From contig NC_018261.1 of the NCBI RefSeq assembly GCF_000227135.1, positions 1 through 64,000 on the forward strand: a stretch of DNA of 64,000 nucleotides. Reading direction: 5' to 3'. A model generated the notes under the pieces. The model had not been told where the DNA came from. It saw nothing but the letters and a program-made list of their open reading frames with translations, and made no database searches. This DNA comes from Leishmania donovani (lineage: Eukaryota > Euglenozoa > Kinetoplastea > Trypanosomatida > Trypanosomatidae). Positions 49,541 through 59,292 of this stretch are shown piece after piece (position 1 is the stretch's first letter; the number at the start of each line of letters is the position of its first letter). The position numbers and the translations under genes were made by a program.

Positions 49541-51233
49541 GGCGTCTGCACCGGTGAAAACAGACACGCACGCGTGCCTCAGAAATGTGCGGTGCTTCAT
49601 CAAGTGCTGTTCCTCATCACGGTTTGCCGCATGTGGACAGAGAGCGACGCCAATGATGAGGGGGAGCGCGTGAGGGTCTGGCGCCGAGCACTTCGCAATG
49701 GTTGTCACCTCGGTGCTTGTGCAGGCCATGGCGCACAGATCCAGCGCAGTCGTGTACTGTATCCCGGCCCTCACTTAGGCACAGTGTGCCTCTGCACGAG
49801 AGCAGCTGTACGTGCCGTGACAATGATGCACAGCGGTTTACACCTTCTCCCTATTGTTTTCTTCCTGTCACGCTTCCTTCTTTTGTGTGTGTGTGTGTGT
49901 GAGGAGGGCTTGCCCCTCCACCTCCAGTATCTCTAGCACCTATTCCCGCACTGACTTACCCCCGCTGGTGTCTTCGTTTCCCATTTTTGTGCCTGACCGA
50001 TCCGTTGTAAGACACTCCTGCTTTCGCTTGCGCGTGCTTGTGCTTGCTTAGGTTCGCGTACACGTCTGTTTTTCTTTTTTTTTCCCGCGTTGAGGCTGTA
50101 TAAAGAGAAAGAAGCGCGAAGAGAAGTAAAAGGGGATCGACAATGACCTGTGCGACAGAAGACACACAGACTGCGTCATGTGCTCTTCTACTTGCTGCGT
50201 GGCCGTCCTTCCCCCTTGTCGTCTTCTCAGCCGCCACCTCTTCCTGTTCTCACTATCGGTCTGTCTCGCTTTCTGCAAGCCATCCGTCAGCGCATCTCGA
50301 TAACTCTTTCCTATCATTTTCTTGCATATTTTTACACAAGCGCTCTTTGCTTTGTATTTATCAGCCTCGCGTCTGGCATGCTGAACGCCTCCTGTCCTCG
50401 CAGATGACTTCCACCACCGCGCAGCTTCTGACCCCAGTCCACAGTACCCCTTGAACCAGCCGTTTATATGGACGCGTCGCCACCGGTGCTCTTGACTAAA
50501 CGGCACCGAGCAAGTGCGTTAGAAAAGTAGTAGCGAAAAGGTATGGCATTGCGCGCTGTGTACTTGAGCGCTTTCCTGCCCTCATTCCTTTGTTTTTCGA
50601 CTATATCGGGCGCGTCAGCACCTTCTTGTGACTCAACACCGGGTGTGCGTGCGTGGGTTTGTCTCGTTCTTTGGAGTGCCAATCGCGTAGTAGAAGGCGG
50701 AGAAAACGCAAACTGGAAGGTCATGATGATTCGCAATGGCACACATAATTTATACATGTATAAAAGAACCGTCTGCATGTCCCCCTCCCCCCTCCTTCTG
50801 CTCTACGCCCGCGCTCTTCTACATGTGTGCGGGCAGAGCTAGCCGTGATGGTGGCCTGCCCGGTCGTGGTCCCCAGCGCGGCATGCGCGCACATTTGCTT
50901 GCTTCGTCGTGGATTCGCTGGCACCTCGTGCCTTGCGCGATGACGCGTGAGCCGTGTGGCTTGGGTGCAAAGCCCATTCGAAGATCTCACGACGAGGGTT
51001 TCGCGACGAGGTCGTGCGGGACTTTACGTGGGGACAGCGTCCGCGCTTCCACCGCCGCCGACCATCGGACAGGTTTGCCTGCTGCCTCACTGTCTCTCTT
51101 CTGCTCTTTTTCTGTTGTCGGCCCGCGACGCTGCCGTCCTTTGTCGCCGGCGACAACGCGTGCGCTTCATCTTCCCCTCTTTTCCCTTCCTTAGCCTTCG
51201 CCACTTGCCCATCGCAGCACGTCGCCACAGCCA

Positions 51234-52229
51234 ATGAAACCATCGACCTTAAGTCGCTTCAAAGTCACCGTCTTGGGCGCCAGCGGGGCCATCGGCCAGC
51301 CGCTCGCTCTGGCGCTCGTACAGAACAAGCGAGTCAGCGAGCTGGCACTCTACGACATTGTGCAGCCGCGCGGCGTCGCCGTCGACCTCTCCCATTTTCC
51401 ACGCAAGGTCAAGGTAACGGGGTACCCGACAAAGTGGATTCACAAGGCTCTAGATGGAGCGGATCTCGTTCTGATGTCGGCTGGCATGCCCCGCCGACCC
51501 GGCATGACCCACGATGACCTCTTCAATACAAATGCTCTTACTGTGAACGAGCTGAGCGCGGCGGTGGCGAGGTACGCCCCCAAATCCGTTTTAGCCATTA
51601 TTAGCAATCCACTGAATAGCATGGTGCCTGTCGCCGCAGAGACGCTGCAGCGGGCTGGAGTGTATGACCCTCGCAAGCTCTTTGGCATCATTTCTCTGAA
51701 CATGATGCGGGCCCGCAAGATGCTGGGCGATTTTACTGGTCAGGACCCGGAGATGCTGGACGTGCCCGTCATTGGCGGGCATAGCGGGCAAACCATAGTT
51801 CCTCTTTTCTCGCACTCTGGAGTGGAGTTGAGGCAAGAGCAGGTGGAGTACCTGACGCATCGCGTACGCGTGGGTGGCGACGAGGTGGTGAAGGCGAAGG
51901 AGGGCCGTGGGTCTTCGTCGCTGTCGATGGCGTTTGCGGCTGCCGAGTGGGCGGACGGGGTGCTGCGTGCGATGGACGGCGAAAAGACTTTATTGCACTG
52001 CTCTTTTGTCGAAAGCCCGCTGTTCGCTGACAAGTGCCGCTTCTTCGGCAGCACCGTGGAGGTGGGCAAGGAGGGAATCGAGCGGGTGCTGCCGCTGCCT
52101 TCGCTGAACGAGTATGAGGAGCAGCAGCTGGACCGCTGCCTCCCGGACCTGGAGAAAAACATCCGCAAAGGATTAGTATTCGTGGCGGAAAACGCGGCCA
52201 CGTCGACACCCTCGACCGCCTCGCCTTAG
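51234..52229 (+). CDS. Malate dehydrogenase paralogue with altered active site
   Basis: 331 residues, third of the four MDH paralogues. The nucleotide motif GASGAIGQ (15-22), first loop arginine Arg87 (RRPGM) and catalytic His183 (GGHSG) are kept. Two key positions differ: the second loop arginine is His93 (GMTHDD against GMTRDD), and the Asp that pairs with the catalytic His is Asn156 (SLNMMRAR against TLDVVRAR). Asp to Asn at this position normally cripples hydride transfer, so it may be a very slow enzyme, use another 2-oxoacid, or be inactive. It has a Ser/Thr/Ala/Pro-rich C-terminal extension (ENAATSTPSTASP) lacking in its neighbours, and no clear targeting signal. Confidence 0.9.
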   Translation: MKPSTLSRFKVTVLGASGAIGQPLALALVQNKRVSELALYDIVQPRGVAVDLSHFPRKVKVTGYPTKWIHKALDGADLVLMSAGMPRRPGMTHDDLFNTNALTVNELSAAVARYAPKSVLAIISNPLNSMVPVAAETLQRAGVYDPRKLFGIISLNMMRARKMLGDFTGQDPEMLDVPVIGGHSGQTIVPLFSHSGVELRQEQVEYLTHRVRVGGDEVVKAKEGRGSSSLSMAFAAAEWADGVLRAMDGEKTLLHCSFVESPLFADKCRFFGSTVEVGKEGIERVLPLPSLNEYEEQQLDRCLPDLEKNIRKGLVFVAENAATSTPSTASP

Positions 52230-54405
52230 AAGAGTTGGAGGTGCCACGTGAGGTGCGTGATAGAGCATGAGCACGTGCCGCATGACCCTCGCTCCTCTTT
52301 GCTGCTCCCTTCCCCCTCCCAACCTCTCTCAAAACGCACAAGAACACCAGTGCATGCTCAGGACCGCACCAGTAGCAAAAAAGACAATGCAGAAGGAACG
52401 GATGTGTCCGTGTGTGAATCTGTCGCCAATGGGTGTGCGACAGCTCTAGAGAAGTGTAGGACGACTGCGACTGACGTACTCGGACGCTCGGTGTCGGAAT
52501 CGGTCGCACCTCCCTCGGTGCCCCTCCCCCTCCCTGCCTGCTTACACACAGCCAGCCGGTCTTTTTGCGCTTGTTCTCTTTGCTCCCGTGGGCGTCCATG
52601 TGTGTATGCGTATTTGTGTGCGCCGCCCTCGCTGGGACTGTACTCAGCGAATCACTTCGTCCCCGCTTGAAGGATAGGCTTTTGCCTTCTCTCCATTTCG
52701 TGTGCGCGCGTGTGCCCTTGACGTCCTTCCCCACCCCCTCCTCGTTTTCCTCAACCCGCAGTTTCCAGCACGCCTCTCCCTGGCTACCTTTCTCTGCGCG
52801 CGCATGCACGAATTCGCTGTTGGTGATGATGTCCTCGCCTCTCTCTCTCTGCGGGCATCCACGTCGCTCGTACCTTTGCATATGAGCACACACACTCACA
52901 CACGCACGCACACAGATACACACACAGATACACTCCCCCGCATGGGTGCGCTTACGTGTTTTTTTTTGTGTGGCGCTTCGAGTGCCTGAGGCAAGAACGG
53001 AGGAGGGGGAGGGATGTCCGCAAAACGACGTGGTAATGAGGAGTGCGTCAACGTGCTCTCCGCCATTCTGATGATATGCTTCACCTGCCATTTATCTTCT
53101 CTTTACAGCCATTATGTTCCTGCCGTCTGAGACTTCGAGGAATCGAGTCATTTTACCCGTTTGCCCCCCCCCCCTCTTGCTTACCCACCACCACAGGGAT
53201 CCCTTGTGCGACGGGAAAGGGGGTATATGTAAGTCCAGCTATTTGCGGGCAGCCTCCCCCGATGCTGCCTTGACAACAACAGAGTTCTCATGGATGGCAT
53301 TGGCATCGCTAGAGGTATCGAGAGCGCGAGCGGAGGGATACGGGATTGGTATGCCCTTCCACGGAAACAGGGCCGATGCCCGTTAGGCCGAATGGGGAGC
53401 ATGTGCTGCCGTGTATCAAGCTTCTGTTTTGACATCACTCTCTCTCTCGCCCCTTTTGTTCCGCGTTTTCGCCTTCCCTTCATCGCTCCCTCGAGGCTCA
53501 ACGTGCTCAGCCCCCACCGAGGGCGACACGATATTTGAAACCGCGAAGGCGCAGAAGTCATGCCACACACGGGCGCGCGCGCTCTTCCAAGCGAGCCGAG
53601 CTCTGCGACACCATTAAGCACGGGTGGCGAAAGAATGAATAAGCCGGCAAAGAGAAGTACATGTGGGCCATCACGCCGAGAGCAGCCAACACTAAAGCGG
53701 CGTAGAAATAGGGCGAGCTGGGCACTCGTGTCAGTCCATCGCAACGGTAAGCGTGGAGGGCAACGAAGGAAAATCGCGGGTACGCCATGGTGCGCACAAA
53801 GGCAAGACCTTGGGAGAGTTCATCCGTGCCGACGCATATGTTGCTCGTCGTTCCTTTCCTTGCTACTCCTGCTGGGGCGGCGAGGCTCTGAAGTCCCCCG
53901 GTGCATTGTGAGCCGTTTCGTCGGGCAGCCAAGTTTTCTCTGTTGTGTTTGCTGTCTTGCTCTTTTAGACTCTCTCTTCTGCACATGCCCTTCTGCTTCT
54001 CTCCTTTGGTGTGGGGCCATCTCCCCGCGACAGGATCTTCACGCGCGTACAGTCAACGACACAAAGACACGGAGGGAGCAGTGCTCGTATCGCTGACCGT
54101 CGAGAACGTGTTTCTCATCTTCAAGCGGTCTCTGGCGTAACGCAACCGACCCCCCCTCCCGCACCCACACACACACGCCCCGCCTTTCCTCTGCCTCGAT
54201 TTCCCAGTCTCACGACGTGCAAGCGCCCGCACACTCACTCCGGTGTCTCCAGAGGTGCCCTTACGAGAGAGGAGGTGGGCTACAGGCTCTCTACGCGAAG
54301 GGCGGCGTGCATACGCAACTGCGTTCGGGGCCGCTACCCATCTTCCACAAAGACGCAGGCACTACCGCGCAAGTGCCGCCAAGTACCATTTCGTCATCGA
54401 GAGTC
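52230..54405. other. Intergenic, third to fourth MDH paralogue
   Basis: 2.2 kb without a supported gene. CA-type repeats occur near 52,886-52,930. The pyrimidine tract at 54,177-54,204 ends in AG at 54,206-54,207, about 200 bases before the ATG. Confidence 0.5.
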
Positions 54406-55383
54406 ATGCGCTCCTCTGCGGCTCGGCTGTTCCGCGTTGCCGTCCTGGGAGCGGCTGGCGGCATCGGCCAGCCCTTGTCGCTCCTCCTAAAGTGCAGCCC
54501 TCTAGTGACGAGTCTTTCGCTCTACGACATTCGCGGCGGACCAGGCGTGGCTGCGGACCTCTCCCACATTCCGTCACCGGCAGAGGTGACCGGGTTTTCC
54601 TCAGGTGAGCTGGAGAAAGCCGTGAAGGGAGCGGACTTGGCGCTGGTGGTGGCTGGCATCCCCCGCAAACCGGGGATGACGCGCGACGACCTCTTCCACA
54701 CGAACGCCAGCATCGTGCGCGATCTCGCCATCGCCGTTGGCACGCACGCGCCGAAGGCAATTGTTGGTATTATCACGAACCCCGTCAACAGCACTGTGCC
54801 AGTGGCTGCTGAGGCGCTGAAGAAGGTCGGCGTGTACGACCCTGCGCGCCTCTTTGGCGTCACCACACTCGACGTTGTCCGTGCCCGCACCTTCGTCGGA
54901 GAGGCGCTTGGCAAGTCCCCCCTGGAGCTCGACATCCCCGTTGTTGGCGGCCACAGCGGTGAGACGATTGTGCCGTTGCTCTCAGGCTTCCCGTCGCTGT
55001 CGGAGGAGCAGGTGCGGCAGCTGACGCACCGCATCCAGTTTGGTGGTGATGAGGTGGTGAAGGCCAAGAATGGTGCGGGCTCGGCGACGCTGTCCATGGC
55101 GTACGCGGCCTCGGAATGGTCCATCTCGATGCTCAAGGCTCTTCGTGGTGATAGGGGCATTATCGAGTACGCTCTTGTGGAAAGTGACATGCAGCGGCCA
55201 CATTCTCGCTTCTTTGGATGTGCAGTGGAACTTGGCACAAACGGCGTAGAGCGTGTGCTGCCGATGCCGAAGCTGAACGCCTACGAACAGCAGTTGCTGG
55301 ACGCGTGCCTTCCTGCACTCAGCGCTGAGTTCCGCAAGGGGGTCGACTTTGCCGTCAAGCCGCACCTCTCACAGGATAGTTGA
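54406..55383 (+). CDS. MDH: Malate dehydrogenase, second intact paralogue
   Basis: 325 residues from the ATG at 54,406; the frame is open 63 codons upstream, but that lies across the predicted acceptor. All catalytic positions are intact and have the same numbers as in the 47,036 gene: GAAGGIGQ (15-22), Arg87, Arg93, Asp156, His183. The central part (residues 83-231) is almost the same DNA as in that gene, while the N-terminal 82 residues and C-terminal ~90 are clearly diverged, so this is a mosaic. The N terminus (MRSSAARLFR) could be a short mitochondrial presequence; the C terminus (HLSQDS) carries no clear glycosomal signal. Confidence 0.95.
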   Translation: MRSSAARLFRVAVLGAAGGIGQPLSLLLKCSPLVTSLSLYDIRGGPGVAADLSHIPSPAEVTGFSSGELEKAVKGADLALVVAGIPRKPGMTRDDLFHTNASIVRDLAIAVGTHAPKAIVGIITNPVNSTVPVAAEALKKVGVYDPARLFGVTTLDVVRARTFVGEALGKSPLELDIPVVGGHSGETIVPLLSGFPSLSEEQVRQLTHRIQFGGDEVVKAKNGAGSATLSMAYAASEWSISMLKALRGDRGIIEYALVESDMQRPHSRFFGCAVELGTNGVERVLPMPKLNAYEQQLLDACLPALSAEFRKGVDFAVKPHLSQDS

Positions 55384-57403
55384 GCTGCAAATGCATGCCC
55401 CACACACACGCACCGGCGCCGCCCTCCGTTGCTCCGTTTTGCTTGACTCCCTCGCCCTCAGATGTTTTCCGTTGCTTTTGCGCTATTTGTTCCGACGTGC
55501 ACTACTGAGGGGGGAGAGAATGTGAGGAAGGGGGTGAGGTGCTTGTCTGCCTTTTCTTCTTCGTTCGCTCCCCTCCCTCCCACCCCGCCCCACCACACAA
55601 CGCCATCGCATTGACTTGTGCCACGGGTATAGGTGTACCAAAGAAATAGTGATGTCTTATCGCGCCTCTCTTATACCCCCTCTTCTCTCGCGCATTTGGT
55701 CAGTGAGATGAGCACCGCCCTCCCCTGAAAGGGAAAGCTCATCATTGGGCGACATCTGCAAAACTGGCCAGTTGGCACACCACAGCGTGTATGCCACGCT
55801 GGCATTCCACTCACACACACGCATGCTGAACCGGTCACGATGGCGTTGTAGTGCGAACATGCATGCGTTCTCCACTTGCGCATGAGCTCGTCGTCCTGAA
55901 TAGGAAACGCCTCCGCTCTGTCGGTCGCCGCGTTTGATGTGAGGACTGCATCGCCTTTTATCTGTGCGCCATCACAAGAGGTATCATTGGGGGACCCCCA
56001 TCGGGAAGACTCCAATGGGGCGCCTTACTGAACCCCAACGCAACCGTCATACACACTTCTCGCGAAATAACGTAGATCTCCCCGAGGCGCGCACTACGCA
56101 GCTTGAAAAGGGGCGAGCACAGGAGGCGCCTGCGAGAGGCGCTTCAGGGTTTGCTCTACCTGGCGGGAGGAGGGAAAGACGAGGGGCGAGAACTGCCCGC
56201 TCGTCTTGGAGCTAGCTTAAGGCGCTGAGGAAGCCCCAGTTCCACATCGCCTTCCACGAGCCCCGAACTCGGAGCTCCAGTGAGCCGAAGACAACGTGGG
56301 GATTCTCATCAGCGTCTCCTCTCTGCTGCGTGTAAGAAGCTGTCCAGCGAGGTTGTGCCGGCTCAGGAATGCCGCTTCATCTTGCGAGGGGTGCGAGCTG
56401 AGATTGCCGCACTGCATGCACACGCCTCACAGCAGCCCCAGCCATCGCCGATCCCGCGCCAAATATGACCTCCGCGTTACGGGGCTGCCCTACCCACAGT
56501 GCGACGCCTGCATGGCATAAGGCGCTGCAATGGCGCTCGTGCCCGAGGACCCAGGACCAGGGAGGGTACCGAAGGACTGCCGTACGTGGCACGCCGTTCA
56601 CAAACGCCGCGGAGCCTGGGCCTCCGTGATAAGCGGGCTCTTGATGGCAGTGGCAGTGCGGCGAAAAGGGCGAAGGGAAGCAGTGATGTGTTGCCGCGGC
56701 TACTATCTTGACGGTTGCTCAGTCGTGCAACACAACCGAAAATGGCGTTGACGGACGTTTTGAGAGGGTGTGGAGTAGCTCACACAAGGTATTGGGGCAC
56801 CACCGGGTGGTGACAGATGCCGCAGCCTGTGGTCCCACGTAATCCTACGCATAGAGAATTTTTCTCCGGGAACGGTGAGCCGTTGTGTTTTTGCTCTTCC
56901 GCACGCCAGGGCCCCACCCCCTCCTTACTCTCCCTCCTTTTAGCTTCAAGTGAGGGGTCAGGGGCGATGCGCACGCCGCACGTCGCGGCACATCGCCCAT
57001 GCTTCGTGGTGACACTGTGGCGGTGGTGATGAGGTGTGCTGCCGTGCCGGCTGCTGACGCCTCCTCCCCCTCCCTCTACACCCCTCCCCCCTCCATTCCA
57101 TACGCAGTATTCGCCATCGCCAGGGAAACCGGGTAGGGCGTGCGAAGGCGTGGGGGGATTGGCGGCGCAGTGACGGGGCTGCTACCGACGATGAAACGAT
57201 TGCCCAACCTCTTCTCGCTCGCTCTCCCGCATCTCTTCTCCGCTTGCTCGGCGACGTGTGCGCCCGTGCCGCCCTGCGTACACACACGGAGCACAGAAAT
57301 TACGTATATCATTCCTTCCCTCTCTCTTGTGCATGAACGCACACTTCATTGCTGTTTTTGGATATCCTCCCCTCCTCGTTGCGGCAGCGGCGGAGAAGCG
57401 GCC
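55384..57403. other. Intergenic, MDH to Nop25-like gene
   Basis: 2.0 kb without a supported gene. From ~55,960 to 57,030 the sequence loses the pyrimidine-rich look of normal spacers and resembles decayed coding or retroelement DNA. A pyrimidine tract (57,060-57,103) ends in AG at 57,107-57,108, about 296 bases before the ATG. Confidence 0.45.
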
Positions 57404-58363
57404 ATGGTGAAATACGTCGACACCGGCGCCGACACCGCCGCCGGCGGCAACAAAAAGATGCGCAAAGGCTTCAAGTCAGACCGCCTAGAGAACTACAAGC
57501 GCATGCTGGCCAAGAAGAACGGCAAGACAGTCAGAGATGCCCCGACGTGCACGGCGCGACCCAAGGCACTCACGTTCGACGATTCCTCGCGCAGGGACTA
57601 TCTGCTTACGCTGCACAAAAAGAAGAACGAACGACGTGTGCAGGCTTTCGTGGATGCGAAGCGCAAGCAGCGCAAGGACAGTGCCAAGACCCGGCGAGAG
57701 CAGCGCGAGGAGGCGCGACGGGCGTACAACAACTACGCTCGTGTGCCAATTTTACCTGACTATACGTACCGCCTGCCAAGGCAACAGGACGACATGTTTG
57801 CCGACGACGAGGAGAACGAGGAGAGAGAGGGAGAGGACGGCTACAGTAGCCAGAGCGCGGAGGACGGGGAGGAAGACGCCGACATGCCGTGGATAAGTAT
57901 CGACGATCCGGAGGCATCGCAGAGGCGCCGGCGCGAAAAGCGGCTGGCGACTCTTCCGCACAGCGCGCACGCGATGCCCGGCGCTATGCTGGGCCAAGAG
58001 GCAGGCACCGCTGCGGACACGCACCTCCCTGTCGGCCCGTCCTCCTCCAGCAAGTTGGACAGCGAGTACGTGACGGTCGACGTGAAGCCGCTCTTTAGCA
58101 CATCCAGCGGTGACGCAGTGAGCACCCGCAAAGGCGGTGCCGCGTCCACGAAGACGCTGCCTTGCAACAACTTCGATGACCTCCCTCTTGTCGTCCGGCA
58201 GGAACTTCACCGCTTGCGGCAAGAGACGAAGGGCCCCGCAAAGACGAAACCTCGGATGCGCATGATGAAGGAGCTGGAGAAGATTCGCAAGATCCGCAAG
58301 CACTCACGCAAGGGCCACGGCAAGCGCAAAGCCTCTGGCAAGCGTAAGAATCGCAAAAAGTAG
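57404..58363 (+). CDS. Nucleolar protein 12 / Nop25 (Rrp17) family protein
   Basis: 319 residues, strongly basic. The segment from about residue 51 to 105 (LTFDDSSRRDYLLTLHKKK, then a long Lys/Arg-rich helix) matches the signature of the Nop25/NOL12/Rrp17 family, which has the pattern vtFdeekRreyLtgFhKRK followed by a coiled basic helix. The yeast member Rrp17 is a 5'-3' exonuclease in large-subunit rRNA processing. A later block, YVTVDVKPLFS, resembles the second conserved segment of the family. The middle is acidic (DDEENEEREGED) and the C terminus very basic (KGHGKRKASGKRKNRKK), probably a nucleolar signal. The frame is open 88 codons upstream but across the acceptor, so the ATG at 57,404 is chosen. 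Confidence 0.8.
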   Translation: MVKYVDTGADTAAGGNKKMRKGFKSDRLENYKRMLAKKNGKTVRDAPTCTARPKALTFDDSSRRDYLLTLHKKKNERRVQAFVDAKRKQRKDSAKTRREQREEARRAYNNYARVPILPDYTYRLPRQQDDMFADDEENEEREGEDGYSSQSAEDGEEDADMPWISIDDPEASQRRRREKRLATLPHSAHAMPGAMLGQEAGTAADTHLPVGPSSSSKLDSEYVTVDVKPLFSTSSGDAVSTRKGGAASTKTLPCNNFDDLPLVVRQELHRLRQETKGPAKTKPRMRMMKELEKIRKIRKHSRKGHGKRKASGKRKNRKK

Positions 58364-59292
58364 GCAATGAATTCGTGGCCAGTGGGCGATGTGTGCGCCA
58401 TTCCGAGGGTCCCTGGCATCTCCCTTTCCTACGAGGCACCTGCCTCTTGTGGGGTGACTCTCCTGCCATCCGTTCTTCTGCGGTCTGCCGCTGCTACTGC
58501 GTGGTCGCGATGCCTCGACTTCGCATGTGACGTTGTGTAATGGCTGTAATTCACAAATAATTTGCGCACCACAGACGGTGGCATCGGAAAGCGCGACATC
58601 AGTGCCGCCGCCGTGTTTTCTCCCCCGCACGGCCCCGTTCCTCTGTCTCCGACTCCCTCCCTCTCTCTTGAATCGGCTGTGGTGCAACGGCGACGTACAG
58701 CGAAAAGGGTATCGTGGCTCTTGAGCCGCAGCAACCAAAAGAAAAGTGCATGTGTGCCCCTCGTCTCGCAGACGACGCGCCTCTCGAGAGCAGCGAGGAG
58801 CCGCACAACAGGATGCTGCGCGTCTGCTAAAAAAAAAAAACGAACTATGCGGAGGCGAGAAGAGGAGAATGTCTACTGCGTTCTACGCCACGAGGTATGG
58901 CGCCTCCCTCCTCTTCTCCCCTGCCTTCCTGCTCCTTCGTTGCGCACATTTGCTTCTCCGTGCTCATCGCACTGTGACGGGGATGAATGTGCACCATCGA
59001 CGCCACAGGTGCAGGTCGGTGTCCTGTTACTCGGACGCGCCGACTCTCTTAACCCCTCGCCCTTTCCCTCCGTCCTTGCTTACTTTTCTATGTGCTTCTT
59101 TCCAGTGCTCCGTGCGCAGCCCCCCCCCCCCACGCGTCATCTACGTGCTATCATCACGAGTTCTTTTGGCAAACTAGTTTCACTGCTCCCCTCCCCCTTA
59201 CCCATCGCTGTGTATCTGTCGTCGTCACAATCGGGCCCGATACGCACAGTTTCCGTTAGCACACGCACTCGTCTTCCGCGGCGTGCGTCATC
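58364..59292. other. Intergenic before the Ser/Pro-rich gene
   Basis: 929 bases without a gene. A long pyrimidine tract (59,047-59,102) ends in AG at 59,104-59,105, 188 bases before the ATG. A ten-base A run lies at 58,831-58,840. Confidence 0.5.

Larger units (their letters stand above)
47990..51233. other. Long intergenic, MDH to third MDH paralogue
   Basis: 3.2 kb without a supported gene. It carries a perfect AC/GT palindrome (48,407-48,430), a CA run (48,602-48,614), a CCCTCG hexamer array running into TC repeats (49,488-49,540), and a GT run (49,887-49,902). For the next gene, a pyrimidine tract at 51,170-51,192 ends in AG at 51,193-51,194, 39 bases before the ATG. Confidence 0.5.
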
